A stretch of 64,000 nucleotides of DNA from Cynocephalus volans (GCF_027409185.1 NC_084468.1:139970001-140034000), one strand, 5' to 3'. Numbered from the stretch's first letter, positions 10,095 through 21,669 are shown. Translations and numbers: made by a program. Notes: generated from the letters alone by a model not told the origin.

Positions 10095-10151
10095 GGGAGT
10101 CAAGGTTCGGACCCCCTCCCCGAACCCAGGATAACGCTGACTGTGGAGGGG
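10092..10151 (+). promoter_or_regulatory. Gag-Pol UAG readthrough site with pseudoknot
   Basis: The gag stop is UAG at 10092-10094 and pol continues in the same frame. After a 9-nt spacer, stem 1 pairs GGTTCGG (10104-10110) with CCGAACC (10120-10126). The loop CCCCTCC (10113-10119) pairs with GGAGGGG (10145-10151) as stem 2, an H-type pseudoknot with 7 bp in each stem. This is the arrangement that drives a few percent readthrough in murine leukaemia virus. Pairing was found by eye. Confidence 0.88.
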
Positions 10152-13100
10152 ACTCCCATTGAGTTCCTGGTCGATACCGGGGCTGAACATTCAGTTTTGA
10201 CCCAACCCCTGGGAAGGGTAGGGTCCAAACGGACAGTCGTACAAGGAGCAACAGGGAGCAAAGTCTACCCCTGGACCACAAAGAGACTTTTAAAGGCTGG
10301 ACATAAACAGGTGACCCACTCCTTTCTGGTCATACCCGAGTGCCCCGCCCCTTTGTTGGGTAGGGACCTCTTAACCAAACTAAAGGCCCAGATCCAGTTT
10401 TCTGCTGAGGGCCCACAAGTAACATGGGAAGACCGCCCTACACTGTGCCTGACCCTGAACCTAGAAGAAGAATACCGGCTACATGAAAAGCCAGGTCCCT
10501 CCTCTATCGACCCATCCTGGCTCCAACTTTTTCCCACTGTATGGGCAGAGAGGGCAGGCATGGGACTGGCCAATCAAGTCCCACCAGTGGTAGTGGAACT
10601 AAGATCAGGTGCCTCACCGGTGGCTGTTCGACAATATCCAATGAGCAAGGAAGCCCGGGAAGGTATCAGACCCCACATCCAGAGGTTCTTAGACCTAGGG
10701 GTCCTGGTGCCCTGTCAATCGCCCTGGAATACCCCTCTACTACCTGTAAAAAAGCCAGGGACCAATGACTATCGGCCAGTCCAAGACCTGAGAGAAATTA
10801 ATAAAAGGGTACAGGATATTCATCCCACCGTCCCAAACCCTTACAGCCTTCTGAGTTCCCTTCCGCCCTGCCACACTTGGTATTCAGTCTTAGATCTCAA
10901 GGATGCCTTTTTCTGCCTCAGGCTACACCCCAGCAGCCAGCCGCTATTCGCGTTCGAGTGGAAAGACCCAGAAAAAGGTAACGCAGGTCAGTTGACCTGG
11001 ACACGGCTGCCCCAAGGGTTCAAGAACTCTCCCACTCTCTTCGACGAGGCCCTCCACCGAGATTTGGCCCCCTTTAGGGCCCTCAACCCTCAGGTAGTGC
11101 TACTCCAATATGTAGACGACCTCTTGGTGGCAGCCCCCACATATAGAGACTGCAAAGAAGGGACACAAAAGCTCCTACAGGAATTGAGTAAATTAGGGTA
11201 CCGGGTATCGGCTAAAAAGGCCCAGCTCTGCCAAAGAGAGGTCACCTATCTGGGGTACCTACTCAAGGGGGGAAAAAGATGGCTGACCCCGGCCCGAAAG
11301 GCTACTGTTATGAAAATCCCCGCTCCCACGACCCCCAGACAGGTCCGTGAATTTCTGGGCACTGCAGGATTCTGCAGGCTCTGGATCCCTGGGTTTGCTT
11401 CCCTAGCTGCACCCCTGTATCCCTTAACAAAGGAAAGCATCCCTTTTACCTGGACTGAGGAACATCAAAAAGCTTTTGACCACATAAAAAAAGCCTTGCT
11501 GTCAGCCCCCGCTTTGGCCCTCCCAGACCTCACCAAACCATTTACTCTATACGTAGATGAGAGAGCCGGTGTGGCCCGGGGAGTGCTTACTCAGACTTTA
11601 GGACCCTGGCGGCGGCCAGTAGCTTACCTATCAAAAAAATTGGATCCGGTGGCTAGCGGGTGGCCAACCTGCCTGAAAGCGGTTGCAGCCGTGGCACTCC
11701 TTCTCAAGGACGCTGATAAGTTAACCTTGGGACAGAATGTGACTGTGATTGCTCCCCATAGCCTCGAAAGCATTGTGCGGCAGCCCCCCGACCGGTGGAT
11801 GACCAATGCCAGGATGACTCATTATCAGAGCCTGCTGCTAAATGAAAGGATATCGTTTGCACCCCCTGCCATCCTGAACCCAGCTACCCTCCTACCAGTC
11901 GAATCGGAAGCTACCCCAGTACACAGGTGCTCAGAGATCCTCGCCGAAGAAACTGGAACTCGACGAGACCTGAAAGACCAGCCATTGCCCGGGGTGCCAG
12001 CCTGGTATACGGACGGTAGCAGTTTCATCGCGGAGGGTAAGCAGAGAGCAGGGGCCGCCATCGTAGATGGCAAGCGGACGGTGTGGGCAAGCAGCCTGCC
12101 AGAAGGTACGTCAGCCCAGAAGGCCGAACTAGTGGCTTTGACGCAGGCATTACGCCTGGCCGAAGGAAAAAACATCAACATCTACACCGACAGCAGGTAT
12201 GCTTTTGCCACTGCTCACATTCATGGGGCAATATATAAACAGAGGGGGTTGCTCACTTCTGCGGGAAAAGACATTAAAAACAAGAAAGAAATTTTGGCCC
12301 TGCTAGAGGCCATTCACCTCCCTAAGCGGGTCGCCATTATCCACTGCCCCGGCCACCAGAGGGGAAATGACCCTGTGGCCACCGGGAACCGGAGGGCCGA
12401 CGAGGCTGCAAAACAAGCCGCCCTGTCGACCAGAGTGCTGGCAGAAACTACAAAACCTCAAGAGCTAATCGAACCCGCCCAGGTTAAGACCGAGCCAAGA
12501 GAGCTCACCCCTGACCGGGGGAAAGAATTTATACAGCGGTTGCATCAGTTGACACACTTGGGACCAGAAAAGCTTCTCCAATTAGTAAACCGCACCAGCC
12601 TCCTCATCCCGAACCTCCAGTCTGTAGTTCGCGAGGTCACCAGTCGGTGTCAGGCTTGTGTCATGACTAATGCGGTCCCAACCTACCGAGAGATCGGAAA
12701 GAGACAACGAGGAGATCGACCCGGCGTATACTGGGAGGTAGACTTCACAGAGGTAAAGCCTGGCCGGTATGGAAACAGGTATCTGCTGGTATTCATAGAC
12801 ACTTTTTCCGGATGGGTAGAAGCTTTTCCTACCAAAACTGAAACGGCCCTGACCGTCTGCAAAAAGATATTAGAGGAAATTCTACCCCGCTTCGGGATCC
12901 CTAAGGTACTCGGGTCAGACAATGGCCCAGCCTTTGTTGCTCAGATAAGTCAGGGACTGGCCACTCAACTGGGGATAAATTGGAAGTTACACTGTGCGTA
13001 TAGACCCCAGAGCTCAGGTCAGGTAGAAAGAATGAACAGGACAATCAAAGAGACCTTAACCAAATTAGCCTTAGAGACCGGTGGAAAAGACTGGGTGGCC

Positions 13101-13589
13101 CTCCTTCCCTTAGCGCTGCTCAGAGCCAGGAATACCCCTGGCCAGTTTGGTCTAACTCCTTATGAAATTCTCTATGGGGGACCACCCCCCATACTCGAGT
13201 CTGGAGGGACATTGGGTCCCGATGATAATTTTCTCCCTGTCTTATTTACTCATTTAAAGGCTTTAGAAGTTGTGAGGACCCAGATCTGGGACCAGATCAA
13301 GGAGGTGTACAAGCCCGGTACCGTGACAATCCCCCACCCGTTCCAGGCCGGAGACCGAGTGCTTATCAGACGCCACCGACCCAGCAGCCTTGAGCCTCGG
13401 TGGAAAGGCCCGTACCTGGTGTTGCTGACCACCCCGACCGCAGTAAAAGTCGACGGTATCGCTGCCTGGGTCCATGCTTCTCACCTCAAGCCTGCACCAC
13501 CCTCGGCACCAGATGAGTCTTGGGAGCTGGAAAAGACTGATCATCCTCTTAAGCTGCGTTTTCGGCGGCGGCAGAACGGGTTGGAGTGA
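10095..13589 (+). CDS. pol: Pol: protease, reverse transcriptase, RNase H, integrase (via readthrough)
   Basis: 1164 residues after the UAG, expressed only as Gag-Pol. Protease carries FLVDTGAEH (catalytic Asp at residue 27). Reverse transcriptase has LPQGFKNSP and YVDD at 11109-11120 (residues 339-342). RNase H starts around 'YTDGSS' (Asp 640) and keeps the Glu in 'QKAEL', the Asp in 'YTDSRYA' and 'RRADEAA'; its basic C-helix is present. Integrase has the H-H-C-C zinc site (from His 817, 'CQAC') and the D-D-35-E triad at Asp 883, Asp 942 and Glu 978. The tail '[10 protein letters not shown]' matches the type of motif that binds BET-protein ET domains and steers gammaretroviral integration to promoters. 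No stop or missing catalytic residue was seen. The TGA stop lies inside env. Confidence 0.96.
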   Translation, partial: GSQGSDPLPEPRITLTVEGTPIEFLVDTGAEHSVLTQPLGRVGSKRTVVQGATGSKVYPWTTKRLLKAGHKQVTHSFLVIPECPAPLLGRDLLTKLKAQIQFSAEGPQVTWEDRPTLCLTLNLEEEYRLHEKPGPSSIDPSWLQLFPTVWAERAGMGLANQVPPVVVELRSGASPVAVRQYPMSKEAREGIRPHIQRFLDLGVLVPCQSPWNTPLLPVKKPGTNDYRPVQDLREINKRVQDIHPTVPNPYSLLSSLPPCHTWYSVLDLKDAFFCLRLHPSSQPLFAFEWKDPEKGNAGQLTWTRLPQGFKNSPTLFDEALHRDLAPFRALNPQVVLLQYVDDLLVAAPTYRDCKEGTQKLLQELSKLGYRVSAKKAQLCQREVTYLGYLLKGGKRWLTPARKATVMKIPAPTTPRQVREFLGTAGFCRLWIPGFASLAAPLYPLTKESIPFTWTEEHQKAFDHIKKALLSAPALALPDLTKPFTLYVDERAGVARGVLTQTLGPWRRPVAYLSKKLDPVASGWPTCLKAVAAVALLLKDADKLTLGQNVTVIAPHSLESIVRQPPDRWMTNARMTHYQSLLLNERISFAPPAILNPATLLPVESEATPVHRCSEILAEETGTRRDLKDQPLPGVPAWYTDGSSFIAEGKQRAGAAIVDGKRTVWASSLPEGTSAQKAELVALTQALRLAEGKNINIYTDSRYAFATAHIHGAIYKQRGLLTSAGKDIKNKKEILALLEAIHLPKRVAIIHCPGHQRGNDPVATGNRRADEAAKQAALSTRVLAETTKPQELIEPAQVKTEPRELTPDRGKEFIQRLHQLTHLGPEKLLQLVNRTSLLIPNLQSVVREVTSRCQACVMTNAVPTYREIGKRQRGDRPGVYWEVDFTEVKPGRYGNRYLLVFIDTFSGWVEAFPTKTETALTVCKKILEEILPRFGIPKVLGSDNGPAFVAQISQGLATQLGINWKLHCAYRPQSSGQVERMNRTIKETLTKLALETGGKDWVALLPLALLRARNTPGQFGLTPYEILYGGPPPILESGGTLGPDDNFLPVLFTHLKALEVVRTQIWDQIKEVYKPGTVTIPHPFQAGDRVLIRRHRPSSLEPRWKGPYLVLLTTPTAVKVDGIAAWVHASHLKPAPPSAPDESWELEKTDHPLKLRFRRRQNGLE
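13229..13260 (+). promoter_or_regulatory. Candidate env splice acceptor
   Basis: 'TTTTCTCCCTGTCTTATTTA' followed by CTCATTTAAAG gives a pyrimidine tract and an AG at 13258-13259, inside the integrase coding end. The first ATG after it is the env start at 13474, which is what a spliced env mRNA needs. Chosen by inspection; other AGs are possible. Confidence 0.45.
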
Positions 13590-15483
13590 AAACCCTCACC
13601 AGCCTGTGACCCTCACCTGGCAGGTACTGTCCCAAACTGGGAACGTTGTCTGGAAGACAGAGAAAGTCCAGCCCCCTTGGACTTGGTGGCCCATTCTTAC
13701 ACCTGATGTATGTGCCCTGGCGGCCGGTCTTGAGTCCTGGGATATCCCAGGAACCGATGTATCAACCTCTAAGAGAGTCAGACCCCCTGACTCAAACTAT
13801 GAAAATGCTTATAGACAGATCACCTGGGGAGCTATAGGATGCAGCTACCCTAAGGCTAGGACCAGAATGGCAAGTTCCACCTTCTACGTGTGTCCCCGGG
13901 ATGGCCGGTCCCTTTCAGAAGCTAGAAGGTGTGGAGGGTTAGAATCCCTGTATTGTAAAGAATGGGGTTGTGAAACCACGGGGACTGTTTATTGGCAACC
14001 TACGTCCTCCTGGGACCTCATAACTGTAAAATGGAATAACACAGAGCGATCATGGGGTGCCCTACTGGCAACCTGTGAAAAAACCGGCTGGTGTAACCCC
14101 CTTAAAATAAATTTCACAGAACAAGGACGGCAATCCAAAGAGTGGATAATAGGAAAAACCTGGGGATTGGGATTCTATGTGTCTAGATATCCGGGCGTAC
14201 AGTTGACCATTCGGTTAGAGATCACCAGCAAGCCAGCTGAGACAGTGGGCCCCAACTCCGTCCTTGCGAAACAAGGACCCCCTAACAGAAACCCCCCTTC
14301 CCCAACGAGGGAAGCGCCGCCCATCTCTCAACCCTCGGCGGCTCCTAGCCAAGTCCCCACGGTACTGGAGGGAAGTGTTGTCCTGAACACCCTGTCTCCC
14401 ACCACGGGCGACAGACTCTTTGGCCTTGTGAGGGGGGCCTTCCTAGCCTTAAATGCCACCGACCCAGACGCCACGAAGTCTTGCTGGCTCTGTTTGGCCT
14501 TGGGTCCCCCTTATTATGAAGGAGTTGCCTCCTTAGGAGGGGCCTTCACTTATACCTCCAACTATACCCAGTGCCGTTGGGAGAGCCAAGGAAAGCTTAC
14601 CCTCACTGAGGTCTCAGGACACGGGTCGTGCATAGGAAAGGTGCCCTCTACCCATCAGCATCTTTGCAACCAGACCCTACCCATCAACTCCTCCACGGAA
14701 CATCAGTACCTGCTCCCCACCAACCATAGCTGGTGGGCCTGCAGCACCGGCCTCACCCCCTGCCTCTCCACCTCAGTTTTTAATCAGTCTAAAGATTTCT
14801 GTATCCTGATCCAGCTGGTCCCTCGCATCTATTACCATTCTGAAGAAACTTTGTTGCAGGCCTATGACGATCCTCACCCCAGGGTTAAAAGAGAGCCTGT
14901 CTCACTTACCCTAGCTGTTCTTCTGGGGTTGGGGGTCGCAGCAGGTATAGGTACTGGCGCATCCGCCCTAGTTAAAGGGCCCATAGACCTCCAACAAGGC
15001 CTAGCCAGCCTCCAGACCGCCATGGATACTGACCTCCGGGTCCTCCAGGACTCAATCAGCAAGCTGGAGGACTCGCTGACTTCCCTATCGGAGGTAGTAC
15101 TCCAAAATAGAAGAGGCCTTGACCTACTGTTCCTAAGAGAAGGAGGCCTCTGCGCGGCCCTAAGAGAAGAGTGCTGTTTTTATGTAGACCACTCAGGTGT
15201 GGTGCGAGACTCCATGAGAAAACTCAAAGAGAGACTAGATAAAAGACAGTTGGAGCGCCAGAAAAACCAAAACTGGTATGAAGGGTGGTTCAATAACTCC
15301 CCTTGGTTCACTACCCTCCTATCAACCATCGCCGGGCCCCTATTGCTCCTCCTTCTGTTGTTCACCCTCGGGCCCTGCATCATCAATAGGTTAGTCCAGT
15401 TCATCAATGACAGGGTAAGTGCAGTAAAAATTCTAGTCCTTAGACAAAAATATCAGACCCTAGACAACGAAGACAACCTCTAA
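13474..15483 (+). CDS. env: Env glycoprotein precursor (SU-TM), 669 aa
   Basis: Surface and membrane glycoprotein for receptor binding and fusion. ATG 13474 is the first after the likely splice acceptor; ATG 13513 gives a cleaner signal peptide. SU has the N-terminal PHQ motif, CETTG at residues 166-170 (13969-13983), a proline-rich hinge (about 263-295), CWLC at 337-340 for the SU-TM disulfide, and about eight N-glycosylation sites. RVKR at 470-473 is the furin site. TM (196 aa) has a hydrophobic fusion peptide, an immunosuppressive-type segment '[16 protein letters not shown]', CX6CC at 560-568, a membrane span around 615-640 and a short tail with YQTL at 660-663. It overlaps pol by 116 bp. 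Overall resemblance, from memory, is to the gibbon ape leukaemia/koala retrovirus group, so a phosphate-transporter receptor is possible but not shown. Confidence 0.95.
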   Translation: MLLTSSLHHPRHQMSLGSWKRLIILLSCVFGGGRTGWSENPHQPVTLTWQVLSQTGNVVWKTEKVQPPWTWWPILTPDVCALAAGLESWDIPGTDVSTSKRVRPPDSNYENAYRQITWGAIGCSYPKARTRMASSTFYVCPRDGRSLSEARRCGGLESLYCKEWGCETTGTVYWQPTSSWDLITVKWNNTERSWGALLATCEKTGWCNPLKINFTEQGRQSKEWIIGKTWGLGFYVSRYPGVQLTIRLEITSKPAETVGPNSVLAKQGPPNRNPPSPTREAPPISQPSAAPSQVPTVLEGSVVLNTLSPTTGDRLFGLVRGAFLALNATDPDATKSCWLCLALGPPYYEGVASLGGAFTYTSNYTQCRWESQGKLTLTEVSGHGSCIGKVPSTHQHLCNQTLPINSSTEHQYLLPTNHSWWACSTGLTPCLSTSVFNQSKDFCILIQLVPRIYYHSEETLLQAYDDPHPRVKREPVSLTLAVLLGLGVAAGIGTGASALVKGPIDLQQGLASLQTAMDTDLRVLQDSISKLEDSLTSLSEVVLQNRRGLDLLFLREGGLCAALREECCFYVDHSGVVRDSMRKLKERLDKRQLERQKNQNWYEGWFNNSPWFTTLLSTIAGPLLLLLLLFTLGPCIINRLVQFINDRVSAVKILVLRQKYQTLDNEDNL

Positions 15484-15510
15484 ATTCGCTCTAAGATTAG
15501 AGCTTCCCAC

Positions 15511-15526
15511 AAGAGAAATGGGGGAA
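15511..15526 (+). promoter_or_regulatory. Polypurine tract
   Basis: AAGAGAAATGGGGGAA, purine except one T, directly abuts the TGAAAG of the 3' LTR. It primes plus-strand DNA after RNase H cutting. Confidence 0.93.
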
Positions 15527-15913
15527 TGAAAGAAGTGTTTTCCAAGCTAGCCGCAGTAACGCCATTCCGCAAGGCACAGAAAAATACCCTAGTAAAAAAA
15601 AAAAAAAAAATTCAACAGCAGTTTCCAGGGCGCCCTTCAGCTGTTTCAAGAACTCCCACATGACCCGCGCTTTTTTTTCCTGGCCTTGTTTAAACCGACC
15701 AATTACCTTGCTTCTCGCTTCTGTACCCGCGCTTTTTGCTATAAAACAAGCTCAAAAACTCTACTCGGCGCGCCAGTCTACCGAGAGACTGAGCCGCCCG
15801 GGTACCCGTATGTTCAATAAAACCTCTTGCTAATTGCATCCGGAGCCGTGGTCTCGTTGTTCCTTGGGAGGGTCTCTCCTGACTGATTGATTGCCCAAAT
15901 CAGGCGTCTCTCA
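15527..15913 (+). repeat. 3' LTR, 387 bp, identical to the 5' LTR
   Basis: Same length and, read by eye, no difference from 7884-8270, including the 17-A run. TATAAAA is at 15740-15746. The TAAG target duplication follows at 15914-15917. Confidence 0.97.
15816..15821 (+). terminator. Proviral poly(A) signal AATAAA
   Basis: AATAAA in the R region of the 3' LTR, followed by a GT-rich stretch in U5. It should end the genomic and env RNAs. Confidence 0.88.
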
Positions 15914-15917
15914 TAAG

Positions 15918-18900
15918 TATCTATCTCCACTTGTTCACTGCGGTCCTCCCTGTGTATGTCCAAAGGGGAGAAGATGGTTCTGCATGAAAATGATAAAAAC
16001 GGAACTGTTGAGCAAACCAGTACCTCGACATCCAGTCTGCACAGCACCCTGTACTTTCTCTGTACTGCTTTATGTTATCACATTGTGCCCTGAACCAGTC
16101 CACTTGGATAGGACACCAATACATCAAACACATTAGGTTCACAACCAAATCATCCATCTTTCCCCCAAATCTCTACCTTCTCTGTTTCTTAGGTCAGATA
16201 ATGACAGCAACATTCTCCAAGGCAATAAAACCCACCATCTTCACCTTCTTCCCCTTGTTCGCACTCCAAATTCAGATGATGGTCCTATGTCTCCACTTTC
16301 TACTCCTCCTACCATGACCCTAATCCCGACACTCAACATCTCTTACCTGGAAAATTACACTAACCTCTAACATAGCTTCCCAACCTCTACTGTCTCCCCA
16401 TTTTATTACCTCTTTCACACGGCTGCCATAGTCGGCTTCCGAAATCTTAGATTTGATCACATTAATTCTCTGTGTGAAAGTTCTCATTCATTCTTTACTG
16501 ATTACAGCACCATTTCCTTGGGAAATTAGGTTTGGCTTGTGCTAAGAGGTTTTTTTCAAACACATGGGAAAGAAGAAAGGAAAGAGGATACAGGAAAAAA
16601 TAAAAAATATTTTTTATTTTTCTACTTCGAATGTTGCTTGGTGTTTTTTTGTTTATGTTTAATGGACTTATTGTAAAAAGCTATCCTATTTAGAAAAATG
16701 AGACAATGTGAATGTGTCTGCTTATTTTTTTAAAAACCAATCAAAGAAAAAATAAATCAGAAACTAATATAATTAGTTATGAACAAGGAATAAAATGTGG
16801 ATTAGATCAAATGTTAACTTTCCTGAATTTTCTAACTGTCCTGTGGTTATGTTAGAGAATATACTTGTTCGTAGGAAATATATATATATAATATTAACAG
16901 ATAAAGGAGCATCCCAACCTACTCTCAAATGGCTCAGATAAAAATAATAACTGTGTGTGCATGCATATGTGTGTGTGTCTGTGTCTGTGACAGAACGACA
17001 CAGACACAGAATAAAGTAAAGCCAATTTTGCATGATGTTAAAAATTAGTCATTTTAAAGTTAAAGAGTCATTTTATCGTCCCTAAAAGAATAAATTTCAA
17101 TTCTTACTGCTGAAGACAAATTAGAAGCTTTTATTCTCAATCCTAATAGCTACTTCTAATCACCAATGAACTTGAAACTCTGACAATTTGCTAATAATCC
17201 TGTGGCAAAAAAAAAAAAAAAAATCAGCAGAGTTTGAGTAAGGCTCTTCATCTTTTGACCACAGGTTTGTGGCATATGTTTAGCAAGTGGTTATTTTTTC
17301 TGCTTATTTTCTCTTTGCTAGATGTATTGCAGATAGGTAGTTGTTATTGTAACCTGTTTTCAGATTTATTGTCTGGTCTCCCATGTATGTTCTTGTGAAA
17401 TGAACATTTCTGGGTTTAAATTTCCTCATCTGCAGAAAAAGAACAGTTGGGTAATCACTAGATTACATCTCCATAGTCCTTACTCCCAAAAAAAATCTGT
17501 TCCATATTTTACTTCCCCAATCTTCTTTTTGGGAAAAATTGATCTCACCCACAGCATTTCTGTATCACTAGAGAGAAAAAGAAAAAAACCTTGTGTTCAC
17601 GGTTGAGGTGAAGTGAGGTCTTGTTGTCAGTCTTGTTCCTTTCTACAAAATTTTAATTTCTTAATTGAGTCTAGAATTGAAAGAAGCTTATTATAACAAG
17701 GACACTAAAAGTACTAATTCATGCCTAAGATTGCTTGCATTTTTACAAGTAAAAGAACATTGCTGAAATAATTGATTTGTTGCCATTCAAATGCTTTTAA
17801 TTTTTATTAGTTCTCAACACTGACTTGTACCGTCATTGTTATGCAGGGTTGCTGAAGTGCTAATTTGGCATTTGCTATAAAAATATTCAATAGCTTAAAG
17901 GAGTGATGTGTAGGACAAATGCTTTGTAGTTGGCTATAATTTTTCCATTGGTAATCAATGTTTGTTTTTTTAAATTGTTGGGTAAATAACGTAAAAGGCA
18001 AATGGATTTTCTCTTTCTTTTCTTTCCCAAGGGGAATTCGAAAAGGACTGAATACAAATGCAGCTGAAAAGCTGCGTGGAAAGTGGGCATGTGACAAACA
18101 CCAGAGACTCCGAGTCTTGTGGGGATTCGCAAGGCCTGCAAGTCCAGATGACAGAGGCTCACAGACTTCTACCCAATAACTGCAACTGTGCTCAGAAAAT
18201 CAGTAGATAAGGGTTTGATTTCTCATTTCATAAGTTACTCCCACAAACCCTGGGGTCTTATACCATATGTATAGAGAGGTTACCCTAGGAAAAATAAAAC
18301 AAAAAACTAGTACTTATAATCATTCATTCAATAAACATATATTAAGTACTCAATATATGCCAGATTCTGTGACATGTATGACATATCTTTGCTCTCAGGA
18401 AACTTACAGGTTAGAAGAAAAAGTTTACCCGTTAAGCATGATTTTTTTAAAACATTAAAAGATACCAATCTATGGTGATGGAATTTTTTTTAAATATGGT
18501 ATTTTTAGAGTGAAAGAGATATGTACAAATAAGAAAATGCCAAGAATCTAGTACTTTTTTTTTTACAAATAACAATTGGGATTGTTCTGGAGACCCTTTG
18601 AGAGTAGTCTCAAAAAATATATTGATAATGCTGCTCTGTTTTCAAATATATCATAATTACCTTGCCGTTCTGCACAAAACCTTCCATGTTAAAAATCAAA
18701 CATGTATTTCCAGAGATCTGCAGTATTAATATGTTAGAATACTGTTGTTTCATAGCAAATATTTTTATTTCATGCTGTGACATCCAGCCAGCTTCAAGTT
18801 TTTGGGATTCAGACATGCAGCTGGTGTTGGCAGCATTGTTAATCTTCCTACGCAGACATTCAGGGGAAAATTACTAAGGCAGAGTAGGAAAAAGTTAGAG

Positions 18901-19305
18901 TCATTAAAAAAATGACTTCTACTCAAACAATATTGTTACTGTCTAAACGCCAAGGTTTCCTTGGAACTGTAAAAGTTTTCATGATTGCAAGTCCTATTAT
19001 TTGCTAACCAATAAGCAGTTTTGCTTTCTAAAATATTCTCTATATATTTCTTCCCAAGAAATGTTATCTTAAAAAGAGAAGATAGCATTATTTTAAAAGT
19101 ATTGCTTAATGAAGTCATGTTTTGCTATAACAATTGATTTTAAAGTATAAAATTATAATTGTAATGTTATATAAAATCAATGTTATATATTAGGCTTAGG
19201 TGGAACAGGCTTTATATCAAGGGTGGAATTAATTTTTTTTAATTAATTAAAACTCACCAATTGAGAAAAATAGGTTTAGGGAGGCCACTCTCATTAATTT
19301 TAAAA
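15918..19305. other. Non-coding stretch, no gene recognised
   Basis: AT-rich sequence with short simple repeats (AT-rich near 16880, a 17-A run near 17206). A piece around 18300-18420 resembles an L2-type 3' end ('cattcattcaataaacatat'). Nothing coding is supported. Joining 7879 to 15914 restores the pre-integration site. Confidence 0.6.
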
Positions 19306-19589
19306 AAGTCCAAAATCCAGCAGGGCAGGCATCAAATCTCAAAGCTGGCAAATCATGTACCTTGACTCCATGTTTAGAATTCTCTGCACATTAGTGTGGG
19401 GGTTGGGTCCCCAAGTACTGAGGCAGCTCTGCTCTTAGGGCTTTTCTGGTGTCCAGCTGTGTTTTAACTCTCACAGGCTGGCATTGCTTGCTGGTAGCTC
19501 CACAGTTCTGGGGTCTCCATGGCAGTCTTGCTGTCACAGCTCCAATAAGCATGACAATGATGGAGGTTTCCTGCTACAACTCTGACCCC
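19306..19589 (-). repeat. Left arm of a 284-bp inverted duplication
   Basis: Reverse complement of 20743-21026, with only two mismatches seen over 284 bp. The right arm lies in its natural place in the MaLR internal region, so this arm is the displaced copy. It occupies the place where the 5' part of the left MaLR LTR would be expected. Confidence 0.9.
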
Positions 19590-21661
19590 TCACAGGCCTG
19601 TACCAGATGCAGCTGTCACAGAATCATGACCTAAATAAACCTTTTCTCTTTACAAATTACTCAGTCTTGGGTATTTTGTTAGAGCAACACAAAAAATTGG
19701 TACTAGGAATGGGATGCTGCCCATAACAGATACTCAAAAATGTGGATGCAGTTTTGGAACTGAGGCTGGAAGAATTTGAAGGAACAGGCAAGGAAAAACC
19801 AAGATGCTGGTAAGGAGAGTTTAGAACATCTTAGAGACTGGATAAATGGTGGTAAGCGGAATGCTGATAGAAATACGGACAGTAAAGGCCATTCTAAGAA
19901 GATCTCTGATGCAAATGAGAAGGGACTTACTGGAAACTGGGGCAAAGGTCACCCTTGTTATGAACTGGCAAGGAATTCAGCTACATTCTGTTCATGCCCA
20001 AAATTTTAGTGGAATGTGGAACTTCAAGGTGCTGACCCAGGGTATCTGGTGGGAGAAATTTCTAAGCAGCAAAGCATTCAGGAAGCTGCATGGGTACTTG
20101 TAACAGCCTATACTGAGTTAAGGCAGAAAAACAATGAAGTGAAGACAGAATCTATAATTAAAAAGAAAACAGAGGGCAAAATATTGGATAATTCTCAGCC
20201 TGGCCACATAAAGAGTAAGAGAGTCAGTTCAACAGAGGAAACCAATTGTGTAGCTAAACGATTGTTTGCTAAGGAGATTAGTACAAAAGAAAGGGATTAA
20301 CAAGAGAAGGGGGAAAAGACCTTGAAGACATTTCAGAGCTCTTCAAGGCCACCCCTTCCATCCAGGCTCAGAGGCTTAGGAAGAGAGAATGGTCTGGTGG
20401 AATGGGCTTGAGGTGCCCTCAACAGCCCCACTGCCCAGAGCCACCTTGGGATTCTGCTTCCCACATCAGCAACCTGGCTGCTTTGGCTGCTCCAGCTGTG
20501 GTTAGATTGGCCCCAGGTGTGGCTGGACCTGCAGTTTTGGAAGAAACAAGATGGAAGCTTTGGCAGTGTCCACATGGTGTTAGGTCTGCAGGCTCACAGA
20601 ATGCAAGAGTAATGGAGGCTTTTGAACCTCCACTCTGATTTCAAAGGATGTATGAAAAAGCCTGGGGGCCCAGGAAGAGATCTTCCACAGGGGTGGAGTC
20701 ACTGCATAGGTTCTTCACTAAAGCAATGCCAAGTGAAAACATGGGGTCAGAGTTGTAGCAGGAAACCTCCATCATTGTCATGCTTATTGGAGCTGTGAGA
20801 GCAAGACTGCCATGGAGACCCCAGAACTGTGGAGCTACCAGCAAGCAATGCCAGCCTGTGAGAGTTAAAACATAGCTGGACACCAGAAAAGCCCTAAGAG
20901 CAGAGCTGCCTCAGTACTTGGGGACCCAACCCCCACACTAATGTGCAGAGAATTCTAAACATGGAGTCAAGGTACATGATTTGCCAGCTTTGAGATTTGA
21001 TGCCTGCCCTGCTGGATTTTGGACTTCTTTAGGATTTGTTACCCTTTTCTCGCTTTTCAAATTAGAATATGTACCTTATGTTTGTCCCACCATTGTACCT
21101 GGGAAGTAGATAACTTGTTTTGATTTCACAGATGGGACCTTGAGACTTTGGACTTTTGAGCTGAACAAGTTAAGACTTTGGGGATGGAATGAATGTATTT
21201 ACCTGTGAGGAAGACATGAACTTTAGGGTCCAGGGGCAGGATGCTGTGGATTGAATTGAATCCCCCAAAGTACCTGTATTAGAACTTTAACCCCCACTAT
21301 GACAATGTTAAGAGGGTGGGAAATACTATTATGATAATTGAAAGGTGGGGCCTTCAATCACTTTTCAGGTGATTAGATTATGAGGACCATGCCCAAGTAA
21401 ATGGATTAATAAATTGATGATTTGATGATGGTTATGGGCATGGCTCAGAGGGCTTCAAAAGGAGAGCACACAAGGAGCTCTCTCTGCTTTTGCCATTCTC
21501 ACCATGTGACACCCTTCTTTGCTGTGAAGAATTACTACCCACTAGATGCGTTCCTGGACTTTGGACTTCCCAGCCTCTTAAATGGTAAACAATAAATATT
21601 GTTTCTTTACAAATTACCTAGTTTCAGGTATTTCTGTTATAAACAACAAAAACAGACTAAT
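19590..21661 (+). mobile_element. MaLR-type (THE1/MST/MLT1-like) retrotransposon remnant
   Basis: 19590-19685 looks like the 3' end of an LTR ('aaataaaccttttctcttta', then 'gtattttgttagagcaacac'). Internal sequence starting 'ttggtactaggaatgggatg' follows. A second LTR spans about 21240-21661, with 'ggattgaat' near its start, 'tggacttcccagcctc', 'aataaat' and an end 'acagactaatac'. MaLR elements carry no envelope and at most a gag-like internal frame; the frames here are decayed. Subfamily not assigned. Confidence 0.8.
20743..21026 (+). repeat. Right arm of the 284-bp inverted duplication
   Basis: Native MaLR internal sequence leading into 'gattttggacttctttagga'. It pairs with 19306-19589 across a 1,153-bp spacer. 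The similarity is about 99%, far higher than expected between parts of an element this old. Confidence 0.9.
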
Positions 21662-21669
21662 ACAGAAGT

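Larger units (their letters stand above)
7884..15913 (+). mobile_element. Complete endogenous gammaretrovirus provirus
   Basis: An 8,030-bp provirus in the order LTR, tRNA-Pro primer site, packaging region, gag, pol, env, polypurine tract, LTR. Gag and pol share one frame separated by UAG and env overlaps the pol end in another frame, as in gammaretroviruses. All three genes are open and the LTRs look base-for-base identical. The body is visibly more GC-rich than its flanks, fitting recent arrival. Env and the R-U5 part most resemble, from memory, the gibbon ape leukaemia virus/koala retrovirus group. The clearest defect is the shortened p12 region of Gag. Confidence 0.97.

Noticed and set aside
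10060..13544. Several 60-118-codon minus-strand frames within pol
   Set aside because: Shadows of a GC-rich coding sequence on the opposite strand; no antisense gene is known or suggested here.
17958..18179. Possible exon after 'ttttctttcccaag'
   Set aside because: An acceptor-like sequence and a 73-codon frame exist, but there is no matching donor, family resemblance or neighbouring exon.
19846..20300. Open frames of 77-94 codons in the MaLR interior
   Set aside because: They are decayed retroelement sequence, overlap in different frames and lack an intact gag-like domain.
19306..21026. Inverted arms as terminal repeats of a DNA transposon
   Set aside because: The right arm is native MaLR internal sequence and no target duplication or transposase surrounds the arms.
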